Source of the DNA: Clostridium thermobutyricum
Lineage (GTDB): Bacteria > Bacillota > Clostridia > Ch29
DNA: 64,000 bases
Reading direction: 5' to 3'
Assembly: GCA_016842005.1 (NCBI GenBank)
Contig: JAENYD010000004.1
Location: 1-64,000, forward strand
Within the stretch, counting starts at the first letter, position 1; each line of letters begins with the position of its first letter. Positions 34,913 to 44,821 of this stretch are shown here, piece after piece. Both the position numbers and the translations under genes were made by a program. The notes beneath the pieces were generated by a model. It did no database searches. It saw nothing but the letters and a program-made list of their open reading frames with translations, and was not told the origin of the DNA.

Positions 34913-36373
34913 TTAATTTAAATTATGTGTTTTTGCCTTCTGCCACAGGGATTCCATCTCATCTAATGTCATATTATCCATATTTTTCCCTGTTTTACGG
35001 GCATTATCTTCAATAAACTTAAATCTTTTGATAAATTTTTCTGTAGTGTCCTTCAAAGCCAGTTCGGGTTGTATCTTTTCAAACCTGGCCAGATTTACCA
35101 CTGCAAACAGTAAATCCCCTATCTCTTCTTTTATTCTGTTCATTTTCCCTGATTTATATACTTCTTCCAGTTCTGATACTTCTTCTTTTACCTTTTCCAT
35201 TACATCTTCAATATTATCCCAGTCAAATCCGGCCAGGGCAGCTTTTTGCTGAACCTTATAACTGCGCATGAGGGAAGGAAGGGCCTTAGGAATATCTTCC
35301 AGCATCCTGGTGTAACTGTCAATCCCTTTTTCCCTTCGCTTGCTGGCCTCCCAATTTTTCAGGGCCCCGTTGCAATCCCCGGCTTTGCGGTTTCCGAATA
35401 CATGAGGATGTCTGTTTATAAGCTTACTGCAGATACCGTCCACTACTTCCCGGAAGTTATAGTCCCCTTTCTCTTCAGCTATACTGCAGTGAAACACAAC
35501 CTGTAGCAGTAAATCTCCCAGTTCCTCTTTCATCATATGGCTGTCCTTCATTTCAATAGCCTCCAGGACCTCGTAGGTCTCTTCCAGAAGATAAGGCATC
35601 AGGGACTGGTGGTCCTGGGCCCTGTCCCACGGACAGCCCTTTTCTCCCCTTAGATGCCGCATTATTGCCACAAGGTCGCGCATATTGTACATGGCCTTTT
35701 CGCAAGACGGAATGTATATGGTTGTGAGATAATCGATGAAGGGCTGCCTGTCCAGCTGGTACAAGGGTATCTTCTTTATTATTTCTTCCCTGTCCACCCC
35801 TGCCGCCCTTATAATCCAAAGGGGATGTTCGTCATGGTAGTATTCCATGAGGGCCAGTTTAACTTCTCCGGCCACAAGTCTATCGTACACCTGGGTTATA
35901 ATGCAGTCCTTATCAGTTTCTATACCGGTATCCTTTAACTGCAGCCCGTCAATTACCTGTACTCCCTTAACAGGGTCTATACCCATTCTTCCATAGATGA
36001 TCTCCAGGAAACTGATACCCGGGATTATTTCTATCTCAATATCCTTTTCCCTGGCGTTCCTTATCAGTAAAGACACGCTGTCCTCGGCAACCATGGGACT
36101 TCCCGGCACTCCGTATACGATACTGTCATTATCCGCTGCTTCAACCAAAAAATCTGCGATATGCGAGTACACCTCTTCAAAGGTCTCATATTTCTCATAG
36201 AAATCATCAAAGGTTTTATATACAATGCCCTTTGCCTTAATATAATCAACAACAGGATGCTTTTCGGTTCTCAGAAAAAGCCTGTCCGTCTTTTCAAGAG
36301 CATGCATTGCACCAAGGGTAAGATGCTGCCAGTTTCCTGCCCCCAATCCTACTACCGTAATCCTGCCCCTCAT
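34913..36373 (-). CDS. yabN: MazG-family NTP pyrophosphohydrolase fused to tetrapyrrole-methylase domain (YabN)
   Basis: 486 residues in two parts. Residues 1-220 form a SAM-dependent tetrapyrrole (uroporphyrin) methylase-like domain (ITVVGLGAGNWQHLTLGA, YGVPGSPMVAEDSV). Residues 225-485 hold two MazG halves with GCPWDRAQDHQSLMPYLLEETYEVLEAI and VKEEVSELEEV, the acidic Mg-binding helices. MazG removes non-canonical or excess nucleoside triphosphates. The same fusion is standard in Bacillota. Confidence 0.95.
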   Translation of the reverse strand: MRGRITVVGLGAGNWQHLTLGAMHALEKTDRLFLRTEKHPVVDYIKAKGIVYKTFDDFYEKYETFEEVYSHIADFLVEAADNDSIVYGVPGSPMVAEDSVSLLIRNAREKDIEIEIIPGISFLEIIYGRMGIDPVKGVQVIDGLQLKDTGIETDKDCIITQVYDRLVAGEVKLALMEYYHDEHPLWIIRAAGVDREEIIKKIPLYQLDRQPFIDYLTTIYIPSCEKAMYNMRDLVAIMRHLRGEKGCPWDRAQDHQSLMPYLLEETYEVLEAIEMKDSHMMKEELGDLLLQVVFHCSIAEEKGDYNFREVVDGICSKLINRHPHVFGNRKAGDCNGALKNWEASKRREKGIDSYTRMLEDIPKALPSLMRSYKVQQKAALAGFDWDNIEDVMEKVKEEVSELEEVYKSGKMNRIKEEIGDLLFAVVNLARFEKIQPELALKDTTEKFIKRFKFIEDNARKTGKNMDNMTLDEMESLWQKAKTHNLN

Positions 36374-36385
36374 ATTTCTCCCTCC

Positions 36386-37987
36386 CTACTTCCTCAAAAG
36401 CCCAACCTTCTTGAGGATTCTGGAAATCCTTTTCCCCCCGGGTACCATTTCGAGTTCCTGAGAGGTTATCCCGCCTGAAAACAACAGCAGGCCCCCATAG
36501 ACCAGAGCCCCTGCCACAACTGCCGTCATGGTGGATACGGTATTACTGGAAGTTGCAATGACCGTCCAGTCATAAATAACTTTTACCCCGGCAGCCATTC
36601 CAGCAACCGCCACCGCAGGTTTAATAAGAAAATCCCCTATACCCAGCTTAATGCCAGTTTCTTTTTTCAAATACCGGTAATTCAATATTGCAGCTGCCAT
36701 ATATCCGACTACGGTGCCTGACGCTGCTCCTCTTATATTTATCCATGGAATGCCGGTCAGAATATAACTCACTATTAGCTTGAACACTGAACCGATTAAC
36801 AGATGCTTGACAGGTACTATAGGCTTTCCAATACCCTGTATTATACCCGTAGCTGTTTGGATTATAGCCAAAAAAATAAATCCAAAGGCCAGCACCTGCA
36901 AGACCTTCCATACTTCAGGCTCTTTGGGATAAAGCATATACATTATAGGCTTCGCCAGTACTGCAAGCCCTATTGAAGCCGGCAGGCCAATAAGTATACA
37001 TGCTTTCATGCCTGCCACCGCCTTTTTCGTCACCCCTTTTGCATCTCTCCTGGCTACAGATTCTGATACTGCAGGGACAAGACTGGCAGCCAGGGCTATG
37101 GTTATAACCTGTGGAAAATTAATCAGTGTAGCGGCCATTTGCGTCAGCTGACCATAAAGGCTGTTGGCTTCTTCTATGGAAAACCCTGCAAACTGCAATC
37201 TCCTTATGACTATGCTGAGGTCAATCAGATTCATAAAAGGCATAACAGAAGTTCCCAGTGTTATAGGTACGGCAATGGCAAAAAGTCTGTAGAGTATTTT
37301 ACCGACAGGTTCTTGATGGATCACCGGACTGTCTTTTAATTCATCCATAATCTTTTTCCTGCTCAACAAGTATATGATATAAATAATAATAAGCCCTGCT
37401 ATGGCTCCCGATGAAGCGCCGAAAGATGCTCCCGCAGCCGCATACTCCAAGCCTTTGGGTAAAAAAACAATCGCCAGTGCAAATCCGACAACCACTCTTC
37501 CCAATTGCTCGAATATCTGTGAAAGAGCAGTGGGTATCATGTTCTGCATCCCCTGAAAATACCCCCTGAATGCCGACATCAATGGTACGAAGAAAAGGGC
37601 GGGGGCTACTGCCAGCATGGAATAATACGCCTTGGGATTTGTCAATACAACATTGACAAGAAACCCCGCTCCGGAAAACAACGCAACCGAAGACACTATT
37701 CCTATGATGAACAGGGTTGCGAAAGAAATTCTAAAGACCCTGTGAGCTTCTTTTTTGTCCCCCAGGGCTATTCTTTCAGATACCAGCTTGGAAATGGCAA
37801 TAGGCAGCCCTGCGGTTGAAATAGCAATCAAAAAACCGTATATCGGATAAGCCATTCCATAATACCCCATCCCCTCGGATGTTATAATATTGGCCAGGGG
37901 TATTCTGTAGATGGCTCCCATCACTTTCACTATTACACCTGCCACACTCAGAATAAGTGTGCCTTTTAAGAGCGAATGCTTCTGCAT
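36386..37987 (-). CDS. MOP-superfamily flippase (SpoVB/MurJ-like, YabM position)
   Basis: 533-residue polytopic membrane protein of about 14 helices. It belongs to the multidrug/oligosaccharidyl-lipid/polysaccharide exporter superfamily. LIPID-linked precursor export (lipid II or spore wall precursor) is likely from relatives such as SpoVB and YabM. Marks: KGTLILSVAGVIVKVMGAIYRIPLANIIT at the start and repeated G-P-rich helices. It lies between spoVT and mazG, as yabM does, which hints at a sporulation-phase role. Confidence 0.88.
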   Translation of the reverse strand: MQKHSLLKGTLILSVAGVIVKVMGAIYRIPLANIITSEGMGYYGMAYPIYGFLIAISTAGLPIAISKLVSERIALGDKKEAHRVFRISFATLFIIGIVSSVALFSGAGFLVNVVLTNPKAYYSMLAVAPALFFVPLMSAFRGYFQGMQNMIPTALSQIFEQLGRVVVGFALAIVFLPKGLEYAAAGASFGASSGAIAGLIIIYIIYLLSRKKIMDELKDSPVIHQEPVGKILYRLFAIAVPITLGTSVMPFMNLIDLSIVIRRLQFAGFSIEEANSLYGQLTQMAATLINFPQVITIALAASLVPAVSESVARRDAKGVTKKAVAGMKACILIGLPASIGLAVLAKPIMYMLYPKEPEVWKVLQVLAFGFIFLAIIQTATGIIQGIGKPIVPVKHLLIGSVFKLIVSYILTGIPWINIRGAASGTVVGYMAAAILNYRYLKKETGIKLGIGDFLIKPAVAVAGMAAGVKVIYDWTVIATSSNTVSTMTAVVAGALVYGGLLLFSGGITSQELEMVPGGKRISRILKKVGLLRK

Positions 37988-38123
37988 CAGATATAAGCCT
38001 CCCGATAATACAGCATATACAATTAACAGATTATATTATATCAGATATGTTCTATTATTAAAATAAAAATGCTTCTCTCCGGCCCTCATAATGTTGCTTT
38101 ATGCCAGAAAGAAGAATACTATA

Positions 38124-38157
38124 ACAAACAAAAACAGCAGCTATCAGCTGCTGTTTT
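38124..38157 (-). terminator. Intrinsic terminator after spoVT
   Basis: Minus-strand 12-bp stem AAAACAGCAGCT/AGCTGCTGTTTT with a 3-base loop and a tail TTTTTGTTTG. Confidence 0.9.
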
Positions 38158-38167
38158 CAACGCCCTG

Positions 38168-38725
38168 CTACTGCTCCATTTGTTTTCCCAGGAATGAAGC
38201 GGCCGTATTGGCCAGCTTTGTTTCCAGATCTCCCATTTTCGCATTGGCTTCCTTGGATAGGAGTACAACAGCTCCAATCGGATCACCCAGAGAAATAACC
38301 GGTGCAATTACCTGAGCTGTATACTTCCCTTCCCCGTCTTCTTCATTAATAACGCTTATGAGCTTTGAACCATCCTGTTTGCTCAGATTGACAACTTTTT
38401 TCTCTTCCATGACTTTCTCCAGAGCGGGACTAACCTTTTTATCCACGTATTCCTTTTTTGAAGCTCCTGCAACAGAAATAATAGCATCTCTATCAGCTAT
38501 CAATGCAATATGTCCTACAGACTCATTCAGGGATTCTGCATATTCCTGGGCAAACTCGTTCAGCTCTCCGATGGGCGAATATTTTTTTAGTATTACTTCC
38601 CCTTCCCTGTCGGTAAAAATCTCAAGGGGATCCCCTTCTCTGATCCTTAAAGTTCGTCTGATCTCTTTGGGTATTACAACCCTCCCGAGATCGTCAATAC
38701 GCCTGACAATTCCGGTTGCCTTCAA
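38168..38725 (-). CDS. spoVT: Stage V sporulation protein T (AbrB-like regulator)
   Basis: 185 residues: an N-terminal swapped-hairpin AbrB DNA-binding domain (MKATGIVRRIDDLGRVVIPKEIRRTLRIREGDPLE pattern, residues 1-50) and a C-terminal GAF-like domain (about 55-180). In spores it tunes sigma-G-dependent genes. Order with mfd and the flippase is conserved. Confidence 0.97.
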   Translation of the reverse strand: MKATGIVRRIDDLGRVVIPKEIRRTLRIREGDPLEIFTDREGEVILKKYSPIGELNEFAQEYAESLNESVGHIALIADRDAIISVAGASKKEYVDKKVSPALEKVMEEKKVVNLSKQDGSKLISVINEEDGEGKYTAQVIAPVISLGDPIGAVVLLSKEANAKMGDLETKLANTAASFLGKQMEQ

Positions 38726-38849
38726 AGGTATATCCCTCCTTTTTCTGTATTTTGTTACAAATTATCCTGCAAATTTATTATTAGATACTTTATCGACTTT
38801 TATTCATGTAATGAAAATTTCATGCAGAAAAAGGATCCCCGGCACCCGT

Positions 38850-38934
38850 TTTTATCCGATGGCTACCGGCGCTAATACTCCCGTCCTGTAAGAGGTCAGG
38901 GGACACACCTGCTGAAGTCCGGAATCCTGTTTAT
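38850..38934 (+). repeat. Structured repeat element, copy 2 (shortened)
   Basis: 85 bp between spoVT and the prsA-like gene, in the opposite orientation to copy 1 (22461-22593). Both ends match copy 1 closely, while about 50 bp of the middle, including much of the internal hairpins, is missing or changed. The last bases overlap the stop codon of the upstream minus-strand gene. Confidence 0.65.
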
Positions 38935-39905
38935 AAATTCTTTTTGTATATCTCAACGTCTGCCTCTTCCCTGAGTTTATTCAAATGTTCATTGTATTTC
39001 ATCTCTCTTGCGTTATAAACCAGTCTGCTCCTTATGCTCTCCTTAACCTCTGAAAAAGGGGTTGGGTCGACAATCTTCTTATCAAAAACTTTGATAATAT
39101 GATATCCAAACTGAGTTTTTACAATATCGCTTACTTCTCCCACCTCAAGGGCAAAGGCTGCTTCTTCAAAAGGCTGTACCATCTGGCCGTACCCGAAATA
39201 TCCCAGGTCTCCCTTAGTAGACTTGGCATTGGGATCGACCGAATATTCCTCGGCGAGTTTCGAAAAATCTTCACCGTTTTCAATTTTCTCAAGAACCTCC
39301 TGTGCATCTTCTTCAGTATCCAGGAGAATATGACTGGCCTTTACCTGATCTTCCTTGAATTCTTTAATATTGTTATCATAATAGTTCTTTATATCTTCTT
39401 CCGATACGGTCACGTCTTCAACGATTTTTTCCTTATACCTGTAGATTATCAAATCCTTCTTAACCTGTTCCTTTAATTTTTCTTCCGACAGGTTCTGTGT
39501 ATTCAGGAACTCAAGGAACTTCTCCTCACCTTCAAAATATCCTTTTATGCTCTGGATTTCCTCTTCAATTTCTTCCCGGGACACCTCAATACCCTGCTCT
39601 GCTGCCTGTTCCAGAACAAGCCTGTCCAGTATCATTTTTTCTATTACCTGTTCCTTTACAACATCTATGAGCTTTTTGCCTTCAATGTCTTTGTCCCATA
39701 CGTCTTTGCCATACTGCTGCTCGTAACTGTTCCTATAGAGTTGAAGGTTCCGGGTGAACTCTTCCTTTACAATAACTTCCCCGTTAACCTTTGCAACAGC
39801 AGAATTCTTTTCAACTTCAGGGTTTTTCCTTACTATGCCGCAACCCGTAAAAATCAATGCAAGAATTATTACAAATATGAAATGAACATGTTTAACCCTG
39901 CTCAT
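38931..39905 (-). CDS. prsA: Peptidylprolyl isomerase lipoprotein (PrsA/SurA-like)
   Basis: 324 residues acting outside the membrane as a foldase. Signal peptide with lipobox FTGC (C22), then a SurA-like N-terminal chaperone domain (about 40-175, KVNGEVIVKEEFTRNLQLYR) and a parvulin rotamase domain (about 190-290, VKASHILLDTEEDAQEVL, LGYFGYGQMVQPFEEAAF, TQFGYHIIKV). It lies between mfd and spoVT. Confidence 0.94.
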   Translation of the reverse strand: MSRVKHVHFIFVIILALIFTGCGIVRKNPEVEKNSAVAKVNGEVIVKEEFTRNLQLYRNSYEQQYGKDVWDKDIEGKKLIDVVKEQVIEKMILDRLVLEQAAEQGIEVSREEIEEEIQSIKGYFEGEEKFLEFLNTQNLSEEKLKEQVKKDLIIYRYKEKIVEDVTVSEEDIKNYYDNNIKEFKEDQVKASHILLDTEEDAQEVLEKIENGEDFSKLAEEYSVDPNAKSTKGDLGYFGYGQMVQPFEEAAFALEVGEVSDIVKTQFGYHIIKVFDKKIVDPTPFSEVKESIRSRLVYNAREMKYNEHLNKLREEADVEIYKKNL

Positions 39906-39947
39906 ATGCAGATTCCATCCTTTCCTGTCTAAAATGACTTAAACTCA

Positions 39948-42900
39948 TTATATAGCAATTTGACCCTGCTGAAAATATATAATTTTTTCAAGTACCCCTT
40001 TGACAATCAAAAGCAGTCTGTACGGGTTTTCTGTCTTTACCGTGAAAATAAAAGATGGCGTTTCGGTAGCCTGAAATTTTATTTTTCCTGAGAATATGTT
40101 CAGGATGCCTGCAACAGCTTCCGGTGTTATTGAATTCTGGTCTTTAAATCTGGCTTTTATTTTATTGGCTTCCTGTTCAATACTTGTTATACCCGCTTTC
40201 TGGCATAGCGACCTGATATATGCCATAACCAGCAGATTTTTAACCGGAGGTAGTACACTGCCAAACCTGTCTTTTATTTCTTCTTCCACGTCGCTGAAGT
40301 CTTCAGGGCTTTCAATGGCAGCGATCCGTCTGTATATTTCCACCTTTTGTTTTTCATCCTGGATGTATTCTCCGGGAATAAAGGCATCTACCTTCAAATC
40401 AAGAAGGGGCTCTATTCTCTCTTCCACCTCTATGCCTTTTAATTCCTTGACAGTCTGGTCCAGAAGCTTGGAATACAGGTCATATCCTACCATCATCATA
40501 TGCCCGTGCTGTTCCCTGCCCAGTATGTTCCCCGTACCCCTGATCTCCAGGTCCTTTAACGCAATCTTGAATCCCGCACCGAATTCAGTGAATTCTTTAA
40601 TGGCTTTAAGTCTTTTTTCTGCTGCTTCTGTAAGAACTTTATCCTTCTTATAAGTAAAATAAGCGTATGCCAGTCTGTTGGACCGCCCTACCCGTCCTCG
40701 CAGCTGGTACATCTGTGACAGCCCCAGTTTATCAGCTTCGGTTACTATTATGGTGTTAACATTGGGAATGTCCAAACCGGTTTCTATTATGGTTGTGCAT
40801 ACCAGTACATCGTATTCCCGGTTTAAAAAATCTATCATCACATTTTCCAGGTCGTTCTCCTGCATCTGGCCATGGGCTACCCCTATTGAAGCTTCGGGAA
40901 CAATCCTTTTGAGGTCCCGGGCAAATTTCAGAATGGACTTGACCCTGTTATGCACAAAATAAACCTGCCCTTTTCTGCTAATTTCTCTTAAAACTGCATC
41001 TCTGATGAGACCTTCATTGTATTCCATAACATATGTTTCCACAGGTAATCTGTCCTCGGGAGGGTCCTGTATTATGCTCATATCTCTGATACCTGTTAAA
41101 GACATGTGCAAAGTCCGTGGTATGGGAGTGGCCGTCAGGGTCAAAACGTCTATGTTTTTTTTAAACTTTTTTATGGCTTCCTTGTGTGCCACCCCAAATC
41201 TCTGTTCCTCATCCACTATAAGCAATCCCAGGTTTTTATAACGTACATCCTCCTGCAACAACCTGTGAGTGCCAATGATTATATCTATATTCCCTTCCCT
41301 CAACAGCTTCAATATTTCCTGTTGCTGGTCTGGAGACCGAAATCTGCTGATCATTTCAATGTTCACCGGAAACTGTTCCATCCTTGTCATAAAAGTATTA
41401 TAATGCTGCTGTGCCAGAATAGTGGTAGGCACCAGCATGGCTACCTGTTTTCCGTCCATAACCGCTTTGAAGGCTGCTCTCATGGCAACTTCGGTTTTAC
41501 CATAACCTACGTCGCCGCACAGCAGTCTGTCCATTGGTCTGTCCTTTTGCATATCCCCCTTGACCTCTTCAATGCACCTGGCCTGATCCGGTGTCTCCTG
41601 AAAGGGAAATAAATCCTCAAACTGCCTCTGCCAGGGAGTATCTTTCCCAAAAGAATACCCCCTGGCAGACTGGCGGAAAGCGTACAGTTCCAGCAGTTCC
41701 CTGGCCATGTTTTCAATGGCCTTTTTAACGCCCGCCTTGGTTTTGGCCCATTCCCGGCCTCCCATCTTGCTCAACCGCAGATGCCTGCCTTCGGCTCCGA
41801 TATACTTCTGAATAAGATGGGACTGATAGGTGGGCAAGTATAGTATATCTCCACCCCTGTACTCTATCTTCAAATAATCCCTTTTAATGCCTTCCACTTT
41901 CAATTCACAAATACCTTTATACATTCCTATCCCCTGGGTTTCATGCACTACATAGTCTCCGGGACTCAGTTCGGAAAAAACCTGTATCCTGTCCCTGTCA
42001 TCCTTCTTCACCACCCTGGTCTTCTTCCTGGTGGTCCCGAATATATCCCCGTCAGAAAAAACAGCAAATTTTCCCTCCGGATATATGAAACCCTCTTTAA
42101 TAAAACCAATATCTATAATAACCTGCCCTCCCGGGATATCTCCAACCGAAGGGTCCGGATACATAAGTGGAAATACCCCGGTGTTCTTCAGTTCCTCTGC
42201 CAGCATATCCCCTCTTTCTCTGGTACTGACAAAAACCGCTGTCAAATAACCTTCTTTGGAAAGCCTATGCATCTCTTCCACAGCAAGTTCAACTTTCCTG
42301 TAGAAGGGGTGCATGGATTTCACAGAGAAATTGAAGGACTTCCCCGCCCCAAACCGCTGTCTGCCGGTGAGTATTTCAGTGAATGTAATCTTGGGTACTT
42401 CCCTCAACCCTTCAATTATCCCCTCCAGGGTAAATATCTTCTCCTTCTGCCTGTTCAGAGCCCTGCCCTTATCAATCATGTCGGTATAATGCACTATAAA
42501 TTCTCTATAGAAACTATCGGCATACTCTTTAACCCTTACGGGATTATCTATTACTATGACCGACGCTCCAGTCAGATAATCAATCAGAGACGTAGTCTCA
42601 CAACCGTACATCCAGTAATTGCTAATAATATCCGAATTATTTCCTGTTTCAAACAGCTCGATGATCTCTTCCATGTCTTCTCTCAGCGTTTTCTTATGCA
42701 GTCCTTTCTTCGTATCCACCATATCCTGCCTGATGTTGCGGAAAAACACGTCTTTTTCCCGTTCCTCCAGCAGCAATTCCCGGCAAGGCGAAATTGCAAC
42801 CTTTTCAATCCTCCCTACAGACCTCTGGGTTGAAATATCCATTATTCTGATGGATTCTATCTCGTCTCCGAAGAATTCCAGTCTGTAGGGTTTTGCCCCC

Positions 42901-43457
42901 ACAGGGTATATATCTACAATGCCCCCCCTGATACTGAATTGTCCCGGCCCCTCTATCATGTCTTCCCTTATATAACCGGCTCCTATCAGCTTTTTGGTCA
43001 GTTCTTGCATCCGGACCGCCTGTCCGGTTTCCAGTTGAAAAGAGTTTTCTACAAACCTTTGCCTGGGCATTACCGGGAAAAGCAGTGCCTCAACAGAAAG
43101 GACAATTATCCCCCCTTTACCCTGTACCATTCTGTCCATTATTTGAATGCGCTTTTGCTCGGCTTCGGCGCTATGAGCCAGAACATTATACAGTACCCCC
43201 TGATGGGCCGGAAAAAAATATACATCATCATAAAAATTCCTCAGTTCGTCATAAATCTCCCTGGCATTTGTACTGTTATAGGTTATGCATAATATGGTTT
43301 CACAGGCGGATTTCACTGCAGCAGTCCAGAATGCCCTTTTTGAACCTGATACGCCGCCTATATCTATGTTGTTATTCCTCCCTACAATATCCTCTATTAT
43401 TTCTTTAAAAGCAGGGGTATGTTTTATCCTGTTAACAGCATACTGCAGTTTCAACAC
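39948..43457 (-). CDS. mfd: Transcription-repair coupling factor Mfd
   Basis: Removes stalled RNA polymerase at DNA lesions and recruits UvrA. About 1169 residues: UvrB-like N-terminal domains, the RNA polymerase interaction domain (DRDRIQVFSELSPGDYVVHETQGIGMYKG), a RecG-like translocase with Walker A CGDVGYGKTEVAMRA, DEEQRFGV box and TATPIPRTLHMS, and a C-terminal TRCF domain. Start GTG 43457 is six bases after GGAG; the upstream TTG touches that site. It overlaps the small gene upstream by a few codons. Confidence 0.97.
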   Translation of the reverse strand: MLKLQYAVNRIKHTPAFKEIIEDIVGRNNNIDIGGVSGSKRAFWTAAVKSACETILCITYNSTNAREIYDELRNFYDDVYFFPAHQGVLYNVLAHSAEAEQKRIQIMDRMVQGKGGIIVLSVEALLFPVMPRQRFVENSFQLETGQAVRMQELTKKLIGAGYIREDMIEGPGQFSIRGGIVDIYPVGAKPYRLEFFGDEIESIRIMDISTQRSVGRIEKVAISPCRELLLEEREKDVFFRNIRQDMVDTKKGLHKKTLREDMEEIIELFETGNNSDIISNYWMYGCETTSLIDYLTGASVIVIDNPVRVKEYADSFYREFIVHYTDMIDKGRALNRQKEKIFTLEGIIEGLREVPKITFTEILTGRQRFGAGKSFNFSVKSMHPFYRKVELAVEEMHRLSKEGYLTAVFVSTRERGDMLAEELKNTGVFPLMYPDPSVGDIPGGQVIIDIGFIKEGFIYPEGKFAVFSDGDIFGTTRKKTRVVKKDDRDRIQVFSELSPGDYVVHETQGIGMYKGICELKVEGIKRDYLKIEYRGGDILYLPTYQSHLIQKYIGAEGRHLRLSKMGGREWAKTKAGVKKAIENMARELLELYAFRQSARGYSFGKDTPWQRQFEDLFPFQETPDQARCIEEVKGDMQKDRPMDRLLCGDVGYGKTEVAMRAAFKAVMDGKQVAMLVPTTILAQQHYNTFMTRMEQFPVNIEMISRFRSPDQQQEILKLLREGNIDIIIGTHRLLQEDVRYKNLGLLIVDEEQRFGVAHKEAIKKFKKNIDVLTLTATPIPRTLHMSLTGIRDMSIIQDPPEDRLPVETYVMEYNEGLIRDAVLREISRKGQVYFVHNRVKSILKFARDLKRIVPEASIGVAHGQMQENDLENVMIDFLNREYDVLVCTTIIETGLDIPNVNTIIVTEADKLGLSQMYQLRGRVGRSNRLAYAYFTYKKDKVLTEAAEKRLKAIKEFTEFGAGFKIALKDLEIRGTGNILGREQHGHMMMVGYDLYSKLLDQTVKELKGIEVEERIEPLLDLKVDAFIPGEYIQDEKQKVEIYRRIAAIESPEDFSDVEEEIKDRFGSVLPPVKNLLVMAYIRSLCQKAGITSIEQEANKIKARFKDQNSITPEAVAGILNIFSGKIKFQATETPSFIFTVKTENPYRLLLIVKGVLEKIIYFQQGQIAI

Positions 43458-43764
43458 TTTCAACTCCTTCTGGCAAAGGCAAACCGGTTAACTTAATCAA
43501 ATAAAAGGTCAATACCCCAAACAAAGCACGGCTGACCAAGCTCAATATTGATGCCGTATAAAAATATCTGTCCGGAAGCATATGAGAAAATATCAAATTA
43601 CCATCCATGCAGATACAGAAATACGTCCTGTAAAACTCTTCAATTAAAGGTATATGTATATCCGCTGTCCTGTCCTCTATACGGTCAAGAATAAAACTGT
43701 TAATTATATAGGAGAATAGAGAAACGACAATCTCTGCTGGCAATCCTTTCAGCATGGCTGTCAC
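43432..43764 (-). CDS. Small hypothetical protein between pth and mfd
   Basis: 110 residues, family not recognised. The frame overlaps the pth stop by four bases (ATGA) and runs into the start of mfd, the spacing expected of a real, translationally coupled gene. It has a moderately hydrophobic C-terminal stretch (about 70-92, TASILSLVSRALFGVLTFYLI) that could be one membrane helix, and ends in two cysteines. In Bacillus subtilis this slot holds fin, an anti-sigma factor with zinc-binding cysteines; those are not seen here. Confidence 0.55.
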   Translation of the reverse strand: MTAMLKGLPAEIVVSLFSYIINSFILDRIEDRTADIHIPLIEEFYRTYFCICMDGNLIFSHMLPDRYFYTASILSLVSRALFGVLTFYLIKLTGLPLPEGVESVETAVCC

Positions 43765-44330
43765 CCATTGAACAGACTCATTGCTTTTTCAATACCATCC
43801 TGGAGTATGGTTTCTATAGCGCCCACCGCCCTGTCAATGGCCCGGTTTATTATAGTTCTTTCCTCTTCAGGAAAACTGTCCAGGACGTACCGTGCCAATT
43901 CCTCCCCGTCTTCCGGTCTTCCTATGCCCAATCTTATCCTTGGGAAATTATCTGTCTCAAGATGATATATTATGGACTTCATGCCATTGTGAGTGCCTGC
44001 GCTACCTCCTCTTCGTATTCGCAGCTTCCCCAGGTCCAGGTCCACATCATCGTACACCACTATCAGCCTGCCTGTATCCAGCCGGTAATACTCCATTGCC
44101 TGCAACACACTTATACCGCTCAGGTTCATATATGTCAGAGGCTTAAGCAATGTTATCTGATGCCCGAAAATCTCTTTTTTGCCTGTCAGTCCTTCAAATT
44201 TTGGATTATTGAGGGCTATGGCATGCTTTCTGGCAAACAGGTCCAGTGTATCGTAGCCTACATTATGCCTTGTGTACATATATTTCCTGCCCGGATTTCC
44301 GAGCCCCACCATCAGAAACATCTCCATCAC
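43761..44330 (-). CDS. pth: Peptidyl-tRNA hydrolase
   Basis: Recycles peptidyl-tRNA released from ribosomes. 189 residues with MVGLGNPGRKYMYTRHNVGYDTLD (catalytic H22 in HNVG), LLKPLTYMNLSG, DDVDLDLGKLRIRRGGSAGTHNGMKS and RIRLGIGRP. Also called spoVC in Bacillus subtilis. It lies after panD and its terminator. Confidence 0.96.
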   Translation of the reverse strand: MMEMFLMVGLGNPGRKYMYTRHNVGYDTLDLFARKHAIALNNPKFEGLTGKKEIFGHQITLLKPLTYMNLSGISVLQAMEYYRLDTGRLIVVYDDVDLDLGKLRIRRGGSAGTHNGMKSIIYHLETDNFPRIRLGIGRPEDGEELARYVLDSFPEEERTIINRAIDRAVGAIETILQDGIEKAMSLFNG

Positions 44331-44369
44331 CTCTTTGATAATCTACCATTAATTTTACCATATTTCACT

Positions 44370-44407
44370 AAAATAAAACCACCGGTTAGCATTAAGCATT
44401 ACCGGTG
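44370..44407 (-). terminator. Intrinsic terminator after panC-panD
   Basis: Minus-strand stem CACCGGT/ACCGGTG with a 14-base loop, followed by GTTTTATTTT. Confidence 0.75.
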
Positions 44408-44461
44408 ATCCATACAAGCGTCTGCCATAGCCAGAGGCAACCGGAGTACCCTCTGCGCAAT

Positions 44462-44818
44462 TTACTTTATTTCAACAATCCTGTTTTTGTTATTGACAAA
44501 AACTATCCTGGGCGTGATTTCTCCGGCCTTTTCTCTCTCAACATGACAGTAAGATATTATTATTATGATGTCTTCTTTCTGGACCAGTCTGGCAGCGGCC
44601 CCGTTGAGACAGATAATTCCGCTGCCTCTTTCCCCTTTAATAGTATATGTTTCAAGACGGGCACCATTATTATTATTGACTATCTGGACCTTTTCCCCTT
44701 CGACTATATCTGCCGCTTCCATAAGCTCCTCGTCAATGGTAATACTGCCCATATAGTTTAAATCGGCATCCGTAACCACTGCTCTGTGTATCTTTGATTT
44801 CATAACTGTTATATACAT
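44462..44818 (-). CDS. panD: Aspartate 1-decarboxylase
   Basis: Makes beta-alanine for pantothenate. 118 residues; the self-cleavage site G24-S25 (YMGSITID) gives the pyruvoyl group, and the position matches the Escherichia coli enzyme only if the first ATG is used, which fixes the start. NGAAARLV and ISY-type C-terminal segments are present. It starts 3 bp after the panC stop, so the two form an operon. Confidence 0.96.
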   Translation of the reverse strand: MYITVMKSKIHRAVVTDADLNYMGSITIDEELMEAADIVEGEKVQIVNNNNGARLETYTIKGERGSGIICLNGAAARLVQKEDIIIIISYCHVEREKAGEITPRIVFVNNKNRIVEIK

Positions 44819-44821
44819 AAA

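Noticed and set aside
41943-42833. 296-codon plus-strand frame opposite mfd
   Set aside because: Antisense to mfd with no start signal and no domain.
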